Shown: positions 8,327 through 17,242 of the stretch, piece after piece
Numbering within the stretch: the stretch's first letter is position 1
How the letters are laid out: every line of letters starts with the position of its first letter
Assembly: GCA_024743435.1 (NCBI GenBank)
Contig: JANSWO010000011.1
Span: forward strand, 96,417 to 160,416
Length of the DNA: 64,000 nucleotides
From: Pseudomonadaceae bacterium
GTDB lineage: Bacteria; Pseudomonadota; Gammaproteobacteria; Pseudomonadales; Azotimanducaceae
Direction: 5' to 3'
Program-made: the position numbers and the translations under genes
Notes under the pieces: model-generated
What the model saw: the letters and a program-made list of their open reading frames with translations, nothing else
Database searches by the model: none
Told to the model about the DNA's origin: nothing

Positions 8327-9477
8327 GCGGGCGTCTTTTCTCGCGACAGCCAAAGTAATGCCAGACAGATAGCCATCCCTGCTGATGTGACGATTCCGAT
8401 TACCTGGGTGCCCCATACGCCGACAACCTGGCCGGCAAGAATGGCAGCCCAGGCAAAGCCGCTTGTTTGAACCGGGGTGGCGATCGCCGCCCATCGACCG
8501 TCACGATCCAGTGATCCTGACAGCGCCAGCAGAACAGGAAAACAGAATTGCAGTGAGAAAACGGCAGGTACGAGGGCTGCGATGTAGATGATCTGGGACT
8601 GCGTTGTACTCGCAATCAACCAGCCGACCGCGCAGGTAATGAACGCTGCGGCCAGTGGCCGAGCGGGGCCGAATCGAGCGCTGCACCAACCACCGGCAAG
8701 ACAGGCGAATGCGGATGCGAAAAGCAGCCATCCGATCTGCTCACCGGCCACTGCGTAACCCATGCCGAGATCTTTGGCGATGGTGAACATATACGCAAAG
8801 CCGACCCCGCTGAAGGTCACGAAGGTCACAGCCATTGCGACAACCGAAAGCTCTCGAATGCCCACGTGCAATGGTTCGAGCGTTGGTGAGTCGCTAGCTA
8901 TTGGGGTTGGCGCTGGCGACCGATGCGCCAGCATCAGCAACGCAAACAGGGCACTGATACCGGCGGCAGCGAGGTAGGCGCCTTCAAGGCCGTTGTACTC
9001 GACTGCGATGCTGACGGTGGAAATCATTACTGACATCAATAGCACCGCGGTCATATCGACGACACCGAAAACTTCATCGGCGCTGTCGCTCGTTGCGATG
9101 ACTTTGGACGTTGCGCCCATCAGGATGCCCACGGACAACCCTGCCAGGAACTGCAGGAGTAGCGTCACAGGCACCGACTCGAAGGCTTGCGCGCTGACAA
9201 GCTCTGCTGCAATTAAAAGCGCGCCAAATGTGCAGGTGAGTTGGGTGAGTGATAGCCGCGTAACCAGCGGGGCGGCGAGCAGTGCGGCGCTCGCGATACC
9301 CACAAACGGCATTGCCGCGATGAGCGACGCCAGGCCGTCGCTGAGCCCCAACTGCTCAGCCGTTCTGGTCAGCACAATAGGTTTCATGGCGCTGAATAGC
9401 GTGGACATGCTGTAGGCGGCGGCGCCTGCCAGGATGAGCGTTTTCAGTGCCAACAATCTGGACAGGGTTGCACTCAA
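8305..9477 (-). CDS. MFS transporter, probably for purine bases or nucleosides
   Basis: This 390-aa protein has about 11-12 hydrophobic helices spread over its full length and a short hydrophilic central loop (HRSPAPTPIASDSPTLEP), as in the major facilitator superfamily. The start overlaps the stop of the upstream deaminase gene by 4 bp (ATGA), so it is the last gene of the minus-strand operon that begins with the TonB receptor. Substrate assignment to nucleobases or nucleosides rests only on this context. The 3' end overlaps the convergent deaminase-like gene by 22 bp. Confidence 0.8.
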   Translation of the reverse strand: MSATLSRLLALKTLILAGAAAYSMSTLFSAMKPIVLTRTAEQLGLSDGLASLIAAMPFVGIASAALLAAPLVTRLSLTQLTCTFGALLIAAELVSAQAFESVPVTLLLQFLAGLSVGILMGATSKVIATSDSADEVFGVVDMTAVLLMSVMISTVSIAVEYNGLEGAYLAAAGISALFALLMLAHRSPAPTPIASDSPTLEPLHVGIRELSVVAMAVTFVTFSGVGFAYMFTIAKDLGMGYAVAGEQIGWLLFASAFACLAGGWCSARFGPARPLAAAFITCAVGWLIASTTQSQIIYIAALVPAVFSLQFCFPVLLALSGSLDRDGRWAAIATPVQTSGFAWAAILAGQVVGVWGTQVIGIVTSAGMAICLALLWLSREKTPAQLARAT

Positions 9478-10514
9478 CGTTGGGCTTCCAGCCAGCGGTC
9501 GATGTTGCTCAGGATGGGTTGTTGCTGGCTGTCGGTCAGAAAGCTCGATCGAATGCTATTGCGCGCCAGTTGCGCCGCGTCGTTGATCGTCATTGGTAGA
9601 TCGCGCGCAACAGCGGCGAAATTGTCGCAGAGGAAACCGCCGAAGTAGGTTGGGTCGTCGGAGTTGACGCAAACATTGGCTCCGGCCTGCAGCATTTTCA
9701 TCAGATTGTGTTTTGCCATCGTTGGCACCGCTCGCAGGCGCACGTTCGACAGCGGACACACGGTCAGTGGCATCTGTCTTTTGATGAGCAGATCCATCAA
9801 CGCGTCATCTTCGTCACTGCGGATGCCGTGATCGATGCGATCGACTGCTAGATCAACGATTGCGCCCCAGACATAGGCTGGCGGGCCTTCTTCGCCGGCG
9901 TGTGCCACACAGTGCCAGCCAAGCTCGCGAGCCGCGCTGAAGACAGGCGCAAAGGGTTCGGGTGGAAAGCCGACTTCGGATGAGTCCAGGCCGATAGCGC
10001 TGATTCTGGCTGCGTAGGGACGAGCCTGTTCTACAGCATCGAATGCGTCAGTCACAGGCAGATGCCGCAGAATGTTCATGATGAGGGCGCTGCTCTGGCC
10101 CCACTGCGCATGGGCATCGTCCTGCGCTCGTGTGATGCCTGAGACGACCGTTGCAAATGGTATGCCGCGTTCGGTATGGCCTTGGGGGTCGAAGCCGATT
10201 TCACAGTGCACGATCCCTTCGCGCCGACAAACCTCAAGGTAGTCCATCGTCAGGCAGTAGAAGTCGGACTCCGTTTGCAGCACCGACATGCCCTGGTAGT
10301 ACAAATCCAGAAAGCTCTGCAGATCATCGAATTGATAGGCGGCCTCAACATCTTCCACCGCCGCGTAGGGCAAGGTAACGCCGTTGCGCTCGGCCAGAGC
10401 GAGCATGCGCTCAGCCGTCAGCGAACCTTCGATGTGCAGGTGAAGTTCTGCTTTGGGCAGGCTCCGATAAAACTCAGGATCTGCGGGTGCTTGCGAGTTG
10501 GATGCTTCGGTCAA
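9474..10514 (-). CDS. Adenine/adenosine deaminase
   Basis: This 346-aa cytoplasmic enzyme of the adenosine deaminase family has all the expected residues: HLHIEG (His25, His27), HAGEEGPP (His205, Glu208), DHG (His229) and NSDDPTYF. The combination GLDSSEVGFPP plus HAGEEGPP is typical of bacterial adenine deaminases of this fold, so adenine to hypoxanthine is the more likely reaction, with adenosine as the alternative. It is preceded by a NUP lipoprotein (3 bp gap) and followed by the MFS carrier (4-bp overlap), which fits processing of imported or periplasmically released adenine. Confidence 0.85.
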   Translation of the reverse strand: MTEASNSQAPADPEFYRSLPKAELHLHIEGSLTAERMLALAERNGVTLPYAAVEDVEAAYQFDDLQSFLDLYYQGMSVLQTESDFYCLTMDYLEVCRREGIVHCEIGFDPQGHTERGIPFATVVSGITRAQDDAHAQWGQSSALIMNILRHLPVTDAFDAVEQARPYAARISAIGLDSSEVGFPPEPFAPVFSAARELGWHCVAHAGEEGPPAYVWGAIVDLAVDRIDHGIRSDEDDALMDLLIKRQMPLTVCPLSNVRLRAVPTMAKHNLMKMLQAGANVCVNSDDPTYFGGFLCDNFAAVARDLPMTINDAAQLARNSIRSSFLTDSQQQPILSNIDRWLEAQR

Positions 10515-10517
10515 AGG

Positions 10518-11615
10518 TCAATTGCTACCGGGGATATCGTTGGCAACAACATCCCAGTTTGTCAGCAGTTCGTCCACCACCGTGCTGCCGACGAGGTAGA
10601 TCGATTCCAATGCCGCTTCGAAGCCGGCGTAGCCTTTGTTCTCGTTGAGCAGGTTTTCCGCGGCCGAGACGCCGGGCGGGGGCATTGTAAAGTTGCTACC
10701 ACCGCGCAGAACCAGGAAGCGGTCTTTGTCGACCAGCCCGATGTTGTGCAGATAGGTAATTGACTGAAACGTACCGGTCTCTTCCATCGCGGAAGTGACG
10801 AAGTCGGTGTTGCCATCAGACCAGAAGCTCACCCAATCGTTGGCCCAATCGTTCATGAGTTCGCCATGCCAGAAGGTCATGGCAGCGATGTGCCCTCCCG
10901 TTAGAACGAACGGCGGCTTGCGTGCGTTCGGATGCTCGGTATAGGCAGCTCGAGCTTCAGCCAGACCTGGCGGATCAGCCAGTTCGATGTCCTTGGTCAG
11001 ATTGAACGCCCAGTCTCTCAGCGCTGGGTTGGCAATCAACACCTCGCCTTTCGGATTGGGTCTGTCTGTGTCGTTTGGACCTTGGGTATGCCTGGGGAAC
11101 ATGCCAGTGTTCCAATCCTCGGGCTTTTCACGAGCATCGATGTGGTGACCTAAGTCTCCGTCTACGAGGTAGGAAGACCAGGCAACGGAGCCGATCGATG
11201 CGTCTTCGGGATCAATGCCGGCGATGCCGGCAACCAGCCAGTAGGCCTCGGTGAAATCGAAACGCTGATCGAGCCCCAACGCCATTGTGGTACCGGCCGA
11301 GTGCATAGTGCCGATACCGGTGACAAAGCCGACGACGCCAGTCTCTTCGTTGACGAATACATCGTGGTGGCCGTGCGGAAACGGCACTCGCGTGTCGAGG
11401 TTCTGGCGTGCTTTCCAGAACTGAAACTCACCGGGTTCATCGCCCTCGTCAGCGCCGCGCTCAAACATCGTGACAATGACGACCTTCGCCTTGAATGGCG
11501 CATCGCACGCTTTGCCAGGCAGGCAATCCTGCCAGCTAACCGGCTTTGGAGTTTCACTACAGGCAGTAGTGATCAATAGTAAAACGGTCGCGAGGCAGGC
11601 GATGACAGTTCGCAC
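10518..11615 (-). CDS. NUP-family (PF06516) lipoprotein, 'purine nucleoside permease' type
   Basis: This 365-aa protein has a lipoprotein signal (LLITTAC) and matches the NUP family named after the Candida nucleoside permease. It has no multiple membrane helices. Its motifs look like the purine nucleoside phosphorylase fold: VTGIGTMHSA near the N-terminus, GIAGIDP, SAMEETGT (compare the ribose-binding Met-Glu of phosphorylases) and LRGGSNFTMPPPG. I infer an outer-membrane or periplasmic nucleoside-binding or cleaving protein rather than a permease. It lies between the secreted adenosine deaminase and the adenine deaminase in one operon, and has a paralogue at 13111-14265. Confidence 0.8.
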   Translation of the reverse strand: MRTVIACLATVLLLITTACSETPKPVSWQDCLPGKACDAPFKAKVVIVTMFERGADEGDEPGEFQFWKARQNLDTRVPFPHGHHDVFVNEETGVVGFVTGIGTMHSAGTTMALGLDQRFDFTEAYWLVAGIAGIDPEDASIGSVAWSSYLVDGDLGHHIDAREKPEDWNTGMFPRHTQGPNDTDRPNPKGEVLIANPALRDWAFNLTKDIELADPPGLAEARAAYTEHPNARKPPFVLTGGHIAAMTFWHGELMNDWANDWVSFWSDGNTDFVTSAMEETGTFQSITYLHNIGLVDKDRFLVLRGGSNFTMPPPGVSAAENLLNENKGYAGFEAALESIYLVGSTVVDELLTNWDVVANDIPGSN

Positions 11616-11669
11616 GAGGGCTCCTTAGGATCCGTGGGAATGGGTGAGGCTAGGTCGTTTCAAGCCGGT

Positions 11670-13085
11670 CTATTGTTCCGGCGCGCAGACGGCGTAGCGT
11701 CGGCAGAGAAAACCTCGATATTGCGGCTCAACCGTTGCTGCAGACTTAAGACCACCTCGTCGGAATGAACGCTCGAATCTAGCCATGCGCGTGTCAAGCT
11801 GCTCCAGGAGCCTGTCTTTCAGATCGTCTTCTATGAACGCATAGGCGATTGAGTTGCGCGTGAGCTTCTGCAGCTCTCGCCAGGTCACATCGAACTCTTT
11901 GACCGCCACGAAAAACTCATCGGACATTGTGGAGTCCCACATGCCGCGGTCGTCGGTGGAGAGCGCGACCGGTATGTCGGTTCGCAGATACTCGGGGAAC
12001 GGGTGCTGGCTGTAGTCGTTCACGTATTCCAGTAGCAGGTTCGAGATGAGATTGATCTCAACCAGATAGGGGCCGTGTCGCATCAACAGCATCGTGTCTG
12101 GATCGGTTATCAGGTTGACGCCGTGGCCGATTCGATCCGCGCCTAAAAGCAGCGTGTCGCGTACGTGTGCGTTCGGTTCATCGACTTCACCGGCGTGAAT
12201 TGACAGAGAGACATCGCCAATGCTCTGGCGTAGCTCGCGCAGCGTCGGCAGGAAGCGCAGCGGGTAGCCTTTGTCGTTGTCTTCCCTGCCCACCATATTG
12301 ACGCCGACAAACAGGTCTTGCTCGGCAACGAACTTGTACACGATGCGCAGAAAATCCTCAGCCTGGGGCATGAAGCGAAGGATCGCCAACTGAAAACGCA
12401 CTTCAACGCCGGTTGCCTGGGCGTCGTCATCGCGCAGTCGCGCCCGGTAGATATCGGCAACGGCTTCCGGAGTGATTCGTTCGCCGCTCGAATCCCGAAA
12501 ACCGTGTACTGGAATCTGCACCTCCAGGTAAACAAGGCCCTCTTCACCAAACGCCTGCATGTTCATCACCAGCAGGTCGGCAACCAGGTGCGGATTGGTC
12601 AACATGCCACCGACGCGGGGCCACAGCGCTTCGAAGAACTCCGCGCGACCTTCGTGAGACTGATCCAACCGCATTGAATCCAGCCATTGCTGCTTCAGCT
12701 CTCCCTCGAGCTGATTGACGGCTTGATATTCTGCCTGCTCACACTCCGGCAGCATGTTCAGCGCGTACTCGGGGATGGTTTTAAACAGCAGCAGATAGGC
12801 GTTGCCGCCGTACTCGTTACTGGCGAACTTGCAGTTGTTGATTTTGGTTTTGGTGTAGTAGCGGTAGCCGTCTTTCTCTGCGTTCAGCGCAAGTTCCCAA
12901 AACCATTCCGAGTGCACAGCGCCGGTAATGTGATTGTGCAGATCACCGCCTTTTGGCATCGCGGTCAGGAAACGCAACAGCTCATCGTCACTGGCGTTGT
13001 CTTTGAATTCCTCAAACCAATCGGCGCTAGCGGGCGCTGCGGCGAGGCAAAGGAGAAGCAGGCTGCCGATGAGTTTTCTGATCAC
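11670..13085 (-). CDS. Secreted (periplasmic) adenosine deaminase, ADGF/CECR1-like
   Basis: This 471-aa protein has a clear Sec signal peptide (LLLLCLAAAPASA, cleavage near residue 21). The deaminase fold carries DLHNH (His50, His52), IHAGEVDEP with the catalytic Glu, GHG for the usual DHG, and STDD for the metal Asp pair. Length and export resemble secreted ADA growth-factor-type enzymes. It should convert adenosine or deoxyadenosine to inosine or deoxyinosine outside the cytoplasm. A Cys pair near the C-terminus (FLCRRYAVC) may form a disulfide. It is flanked on both sides by NUP lipoprotein genes (54 and 25 bp gaps), suggesting a sequential extracytoplasmic route. Confidence 0.85.
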   Translation of the reverse strand: MIRKLIGSLLLLCLAAAPASADWFEEFKDNASDDELLRFLTAMPKGGDLHNHITGAVHSEWFWELALNAEKDGYRYYTKTKINNCKFASNEYGGNAYLLLFKTIPEYALNMLPECEQAEYQAVNQLEGELKQQWLDSMRLDQSHEGRAEFFEALWPRVGGMLTNPHLVADLLVMNMQAFGEEGLVYLEVQIPVHGFRDSSGERITPEAVADIYRARLRDDDAQATGVEVRFQLAILRFMPQAEDFLRIVYKFVAEQDLFVGVNMVGREDNDKGYPLRFLPTLRELRQSIGDVSLSIHAGEVDEPNAHVRDTLLLGADRIGHGVNLITDPDTMLLMRHGPYLVEINLISNLLLEYVNDYSQHPFPEYLRTDIPVALSTDDRGMWDSTMSDEFFVAVKEFDVTWRELQKLTRNSIAYAFIEDDLKDRLLEQLDTRMARFERSFRRGGLKSAATVEPQYRGFLCRRYAVCAPEQ

Positions 13086-13110
13086 GTGCGTTCCTCGCTG
13101 TATTGGTCGG

Positions 13111-14265
13111 TTACTGGGATGTGCTGCCGGGGATGATATTGCTGGTCTCTTTATCCCAGTGCTTGATTAGATGGTTGAGTACTTTGCCGCCGACGCGTTG
13201 GGCGGCATCCAGAGCCGGGTAGCCTTCATCGGGGTAATCGGCGGTTGCGCTCCAGGCGGCGCTCTTGCCTGGAGGCGGCATCGTGAAGTTGCTAACGGTT
13301 CGCAGAACCAGAACGCGGTCGGTGTCGATTAGGTTTTCTCTGCCAAGGCGGTGGAGTGCCGTCAGCGTGCCACTATCTTCCATATTGCTGGTGACAAAGT
13401 TTGCGTCGCTCCCCGCGTATAGCTTCAGCCAGTCGTTGGCCCAACCGTTCATGAGCTCGCCGTGCCAATAAGTGCTCGATGACAACGTCTCGCCTTTGCT
13501 GACGAAAGGTGGTTTCTGCGCGTTCGGGTAACCGTCGAAGGCAGCGCGGAACTCGGCCAGGGCAGGTGTGTCTTGCGTCGGCATCATGTCCTTCGTGTAC
13601 TCATATGCCCAGTCGGCGAGCGATTCGTTGAGTTCGAAGTGAATCGTGTTAAGGGTCCAGCCGGTGTAGATGTCTTCCGGCGAATCAGCGGGCTCGCTGC
13701 CGCCGAGCGGGATAATGCCGTAGGGCCAATTCTCGGGAATTTCACGAGCATCGATCTCGTACAACAGATCGCCATCAACCACGTGACTGGCCCACACGGC
13801 GCTGCCGAGGGATGCGTCGATCGGATCACCGCCGGCGATACCGGCGATGAGCCAATAGGCCTGTGACAAATCGAATCGTGGATCTGCGCCGAGTGCCATG
13901 ATGGATGCCGTTGCGTTAGCAATACCGCCGCCAACGCAGATTCCGAGCACACCATCGTCGTTGGTGAAGAGAGGGTATTCACCCATTGGAAAAGCGTGTT
14001 CGGTATCTAGTGGCAGCCGTTCGATCCAGAGCTGGAACTCGCCCGGGCCATCACCGGTGACGTCGCCGCGTTCAAACATGGCCACGACTACCGCTTTGAT
14101 TGGTATCGGTTCTACCGAATCGCTGACAGGCACCGCTGCGCGCACCGTTGCTTGGGACGGTTCGGCTGAGCAACCAAGGACTGTGAAAGCCAGAAACGAA
14201 AGCGCGGCCAGTAGGCCGCGCTTTGAGCGCGAGTGCGCTTGCGTGTTAGTTGATTGTCTCATCAT
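13111..14265 (-). CDS. Second NUP-family (PF06516) lipoprotein
   Basis: This 384-aa paralogue of the 10518-11615 protein has a lipoprotein signal (FTVLGC). It shares the phosphorylase-like motifs GIAGGDP, SNMEDSGT and VSNFTMPPPG and the block THWHGELMN-type (here TYWHGELMNGWANDW). It differs from the other copy by an insertion around DSPEDIYTGWTLNTIHF, so the two may prefer different nucleosides. It lies directly downstream of the TonB receptor (36 bp) and upstream of the secreted deaminase. Two adjacent ATG codons (14265, 14262) are possible starts. Confidence 0.8.
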   Translation of the reverse strand: MMRQSTNTQAHSRSKRGLLAALSFLAFTVLGCSAEPSQATVRAAVPVSDSVEPIPIKAVVVAMFERGDVTGDGPGEFQLWIERLPLDTEHAFPMGEYPLFTNDDGVLGICVGGGIANATASIMALGADPRFDLSQAYWLIAGIAGGDPIDASLGSAVWASHVVDGDLLYEIDAREIPENWPYGIIPLGGSEPADSPEDIYTGWTLNTIHFELNESLADWAYEYTKDMMPTQDTPALAEFRAAFDGYPNAQKPPFVSKGETLSSSTYWHGELMNGWANDWLKLYAGSDANFVTSNMEDSGTLTALHRLGRENLIDTDRVLVLRTVSNFTMPPPGKSAAWSATADYPDEGYPALDAAQRVGGKVLNHLIKHWDKETSNIIPGSTSQ

Positions 14266-14301
14266 CGCAAAGCACTCGCGGTTGGTTACGGAAAGATCCG
14301 A

Positions 14302-16800
14302 TCAGAAGTTGTACTTCAGGGTTGCCGTGTAGTGTCGCGGCAATTCAGGAAGCACGATCGTGCCGCCGAACAGGTTCGGGAAGTTGGCCCGGAAGTATTC
14401 TTCATCGGTGACGTTCTTGACGTTAAGGCTGAACTGCCAGTTCTCGGTGTAGTAGACCGCGCCCAGGTTGAGCAATGTGTAGCTTGGAAGCTCTACTGAA
14501 CCGGAGAAGCTTGATGGCACCTCTTCGGCGTCAACGACGCTGAAGTGACCTGCGAAGTTGTCGGTGAAGTCGTAAGTACCCGTCAGAGTAAATACGTTCT
14601 CCGGCATTCCGGCTCGGCGCGCACCGGACTCACCCGGGCGCAGAATGTTGCCGCCCAGCGTGCCGCCGTACAGCGCATCACCTGGAATGTTCGGCAGGTC
14701 ATCCGAGCCGATGAAGCTGAAGCGGAAACCAGATTGCAATGTGCTCAGGTTCACGACTTCGATCTGAGACCAGCCTGCGGTCATCAGGAAACGATCGGTT
14801 GCCTGCCAGCGGGCTTCGAACTCGTAGCCTGTGGTTTCTGTTGACTGGTTGGTCACGATGGATTGCGCGGAAAAGTCCGTGCGTTCCTGCTCGTACCAGC
14901 TCAGGGCCATGTACAGCTTGTTGTCGAGGAATGAGCCTTTGATACCCAGCTCGATCAGTTCAGACGTATCGAACGCGCCACCGGAAGCGATGTTTCCTGT
15001 GGTTACTTCCGCACCCTGGCCTGCGATGATCGTGGACTGCTCGGCAGCGGTGAAGTACGGACGCACGCCCCATGGGGTTTCGTAGGAGACGCTGAATGTC
15101 CAGGAAACGCCGTCGAAGTCATCAGACGCTGACGCGTTTTCACAACCCGGCACTGGGCAGAAGTTGTTGGAGCTGGCGAACAGCAGCTTGTCGACTGGCT
15201 GTCGGGATTCCATATCGATGGTGTCCCAGCGAATACCGGCAGTGATGTTCAGACCCATGTCCCAATCGAGATCGACCAACGCGGCGATGCCGAAGTTCAT
15301 GTAGTCGCCGATGTAGTACTCGGTGTAGTCGTCATCGATACGCGTGGCGAGCAAACGGCGATCCAGCGCGGTAGACGGCATGGTCAGGTCGCGACGGTCA
15401 AAGTACTCGTTGGTGTAGTCATCGCCGTGCTCAAAATCCGTGTAACGCAGGGATGGCGACAGCTGCCAGGAAGTCTTGAGGCCTCGGCTCTCGAAATCGC
15501 CGGACAGAATCAGTTTGTTCTCGATTACGTAGGTATCGTGGAACTGAGAGAAGCCGTAGGCATTCTCGTTCAGGTTCTCATACTCCTCGTAGTAGAGCTG
15601 GTTCTTGAGGCGCATACCGCTGTCGAACTCGTAGATGATGTCGAAGTACAGAACCAGTGCTTCGTTCTGCAGCGTGTCGTCCGCTGCAACAGCCACGTTG
15701 CTACCGTCCAGCTTGGTGGTACCAACGTTCTGCAGCTGCAGTAGCGACGTGTCGCCGATGAGTACCTGCAGGTCCGCCAGCGTTTCGGGTGAGCCAGGGG
15801 TCAGTGCACCACCTGGGGCGCCACTCAGAAAGTCAAAGCGGAACGGGTTTAGATCGGTGAAACCATCGCCGTTCACATCGAATTCCTGATGCGAGATAGA
15901 GCCGTCACCATTGGTGTCCAGTGGGATTGCGGTACCGGTGATGTAGGTGCCGTTGTCAATCAGATCCTGGGTCAGGCGGTTCCAGCCAGCAACCTGGTTG
16001 CCTTCGTAGTCGTGGTACATGCCGCCCCACTCAATACGCAGGCGGTCGGTCACGTCCATATCAAACGATGCTTGCAGCAGGGTTTGCTCGGTGGCTGTGT
16101 TGTCGTAGTAGCTGTCTGAGTCTTCGAGTTCGGCGTACACGTAGAAGCCGAAGTCTCGACCGGCGACGGATGCTGGTCCACCCACTTCTGCGGTAATGAC
16201 GCTCTTGTCCCAGCTGCCCGTGGTGTAGGAGATCTCGCCTTCGTTCTGGTCGAGGTACTGACCACCTGACGCGCGTGCGGACTTCGGTTCGAAGTTCAGG
16301 TACCCACCAATCTTGGACGGGCCAAAGATCGGAGACGCTGGGCCGCGAACGATATCGATTCGATCAGCAGCGCCGATTGGCGTTGGGTAGTTACCCGGGT
16401 TGTCCAGACGACGAACGCCGCGGAAATAGGTCTCACCGGGTGTGCCGCGCACGTCCAGGGAGCCGGCAACGCCAAAGAAGGACTGGGTGAATGATCCTGG
16501 TGCCAGGACGATCAGCTCGTCGATGTCTTTAATGTTGAAGCGTTCGATCTGTTCGAACGAGACGGTGGAAGCTGAGCGAGGCAGTTCCAGCAGAGACTTG
16601 GAGAAGCCCAGGACAGATTCGACGTTCTCACCTGGTTGGCTTCGCAGCTCACCAGTTACGACGACTTCTTCCACAACTCCTGACTCGTCGGTTTCAGCCG
16701 CGAAGGCTGGCCCCGAGACGATCAGCGCGAGCGCCGATACGAAAGCAGTGCGCGCACGCTTGGGAGAGCGCACGGTGTGATGAATACTCAAGATTTTCAT
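14302..16800 (-). CDS. TonB-dependent outer-membrane receptor with EF-hand-like insertion
   Basis: From the ATG at 16800 the protein has 832 aa: a signal peptide ending GPAFAA, a TonB-box-like EEVVVTG, a plug domain (SVRGT-type SLDVRGTPGETYFRGV, then DRIDIVRGPASPIFGPSKIGG) and a large barrel ending in an aromatic strand (HYTATLKYNF). In one extracellular loop (about residues 294-316) lie DTNGDGSISHQEF and DVNGDGFTDLN, which look like EF-hand calcium loops. It is the first gene of the nucleoside operon, so the ligand is probably a nucleoside, nucleotide or other purine compound (inference). A longer frame begins at 16905, but the signal peptide supports 16800. Confidence 0.88.
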   Translation of the reverse strand: MKILSIHHTVRSPKRARTAFVSALALIVSGPAFAAETDESGVVEEVVVTGELRSQPGENVESVLGFSKSLLELPRSASTVSFEQIERFNIKDIDELIVLAPGSFTQSFFGVAGSLDVRGTPGETYFRGVRRLDNPGNYPTPIGAADRIDIVRGPASPIFGPSKIGGYLNFEPKSARASGGQYLDQNEGEISYTTGSWDKSVITAEVGGPASVAGRDFGFYVYAELEDSDSYYDNTATEQTLLQASFDMDVTDRLRIEWGGMYHDYEGNQVAGWNRLTQDLIDNGTYITGTAIPLDTNGDGSISHQEFDVNGDGFTDLNPFRFDFLSGAPGGALTPGSPETLADLQVLIGDTSLLQLQNVGTTKLDGSNVAVAADDTLQNEALVLYFDIIYEFDSGMRLKNQLYYEEYENLNENAYGFSQFHDTYVIENKLILSGDFESRGLKTSWQLSPSLRYTDFEHGDDYTNEYFDRRDLTMPSTALDRRLLATRIDDDYTEYYIGDYMNFGIAALVDLDWDMGLNITAGIRWDTIDMESRQPVDKLLFASSNNFCPVPGCENASASDDFDGVSWTFSVSYETPWGVRPYFTAAEQSTIIAGQGAEVTTGNIASGGAFDTSELIELGIKGSFLDNKLYMALSWYEQERTDFSAQSIVTNQSTETTGYEFEARWQATDRFLMTAGWSQIEVVNLSTLQSGFRFSFIGSDDLPNIPGDALYGGTLGGNILRPGESGARRAGMPENVFTLTGTYDFTDNFAGHFSVVDAEEVPSSFSGSVELPSYTLLNLGAVYYTENWQFSLNVKNVTDEEYFRANFPNLFGGTIVLPELPRHYTATLKYNF

Positions 16801-17242
16801 CCCCCAGTTTTTATAGTTCCCCATGTGCTTGCGCGCATGGATGCCTGTGTGGCGGTTCTCTATCAGACAGATCCCGATAACGGGATTGCCTTTAGCGAGT
16901 AGCAATTAGCGGATAGCGGTTACCTGTTAGGTGTTACCTGTTAGCTGCAATCTGCTCGCCGCACGCCTTTCGCCTTTTCTAAAAAGAGCAATCGCCATGC
17001 CAACCGCCAAACGTTGTCACTCGTATCCGAAATGGAGGCCGGAAAACGATGAAAACGATTCGACAGGTGATCAGTTCGGTGATTGGTGTCCCTCTTTTGC
17101 CCCGAACGGAGCCGAGTAGCTGGCGATGGGCAGCTCTTGCTGGCCGCTCCCCCGCTGGATGCTCGTAGTTTGCACAGTTCGGGTGCGCTGCATCCTACGT
17201 CGCAGGGGGGAGAGGCGCTAGCGATTTTTCAGCATAAAAGCA
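16801..17242. promoter_or_regulatory. Non-coding region upstream of the TonB operon with repeats
   Basis: This stretch of about 440 bp carries no convincing gene. It must hold the promoter of the minus-strand nucleoside operon and the 3' end of the oxygenase gene. Visible elements are an inverted repeat ATCCCG-ATAA-CGGGAT (16871-16886), a run of GCTA-type short repeats (about 16891-16918), and two direct copies of GTTACCTGTTAG (16919-16930 and 16933-16944). These are candidate regulator sites or leader RNA structures; no promoter box can be named with confidence. Confidence 0.4.

Noticed and set aside
16931..17119. Short plus-strand frame upstream of the TonB operon
   Set aside because: No ribosome site, composition unlike proteins, and overlaps the repeat cluster.
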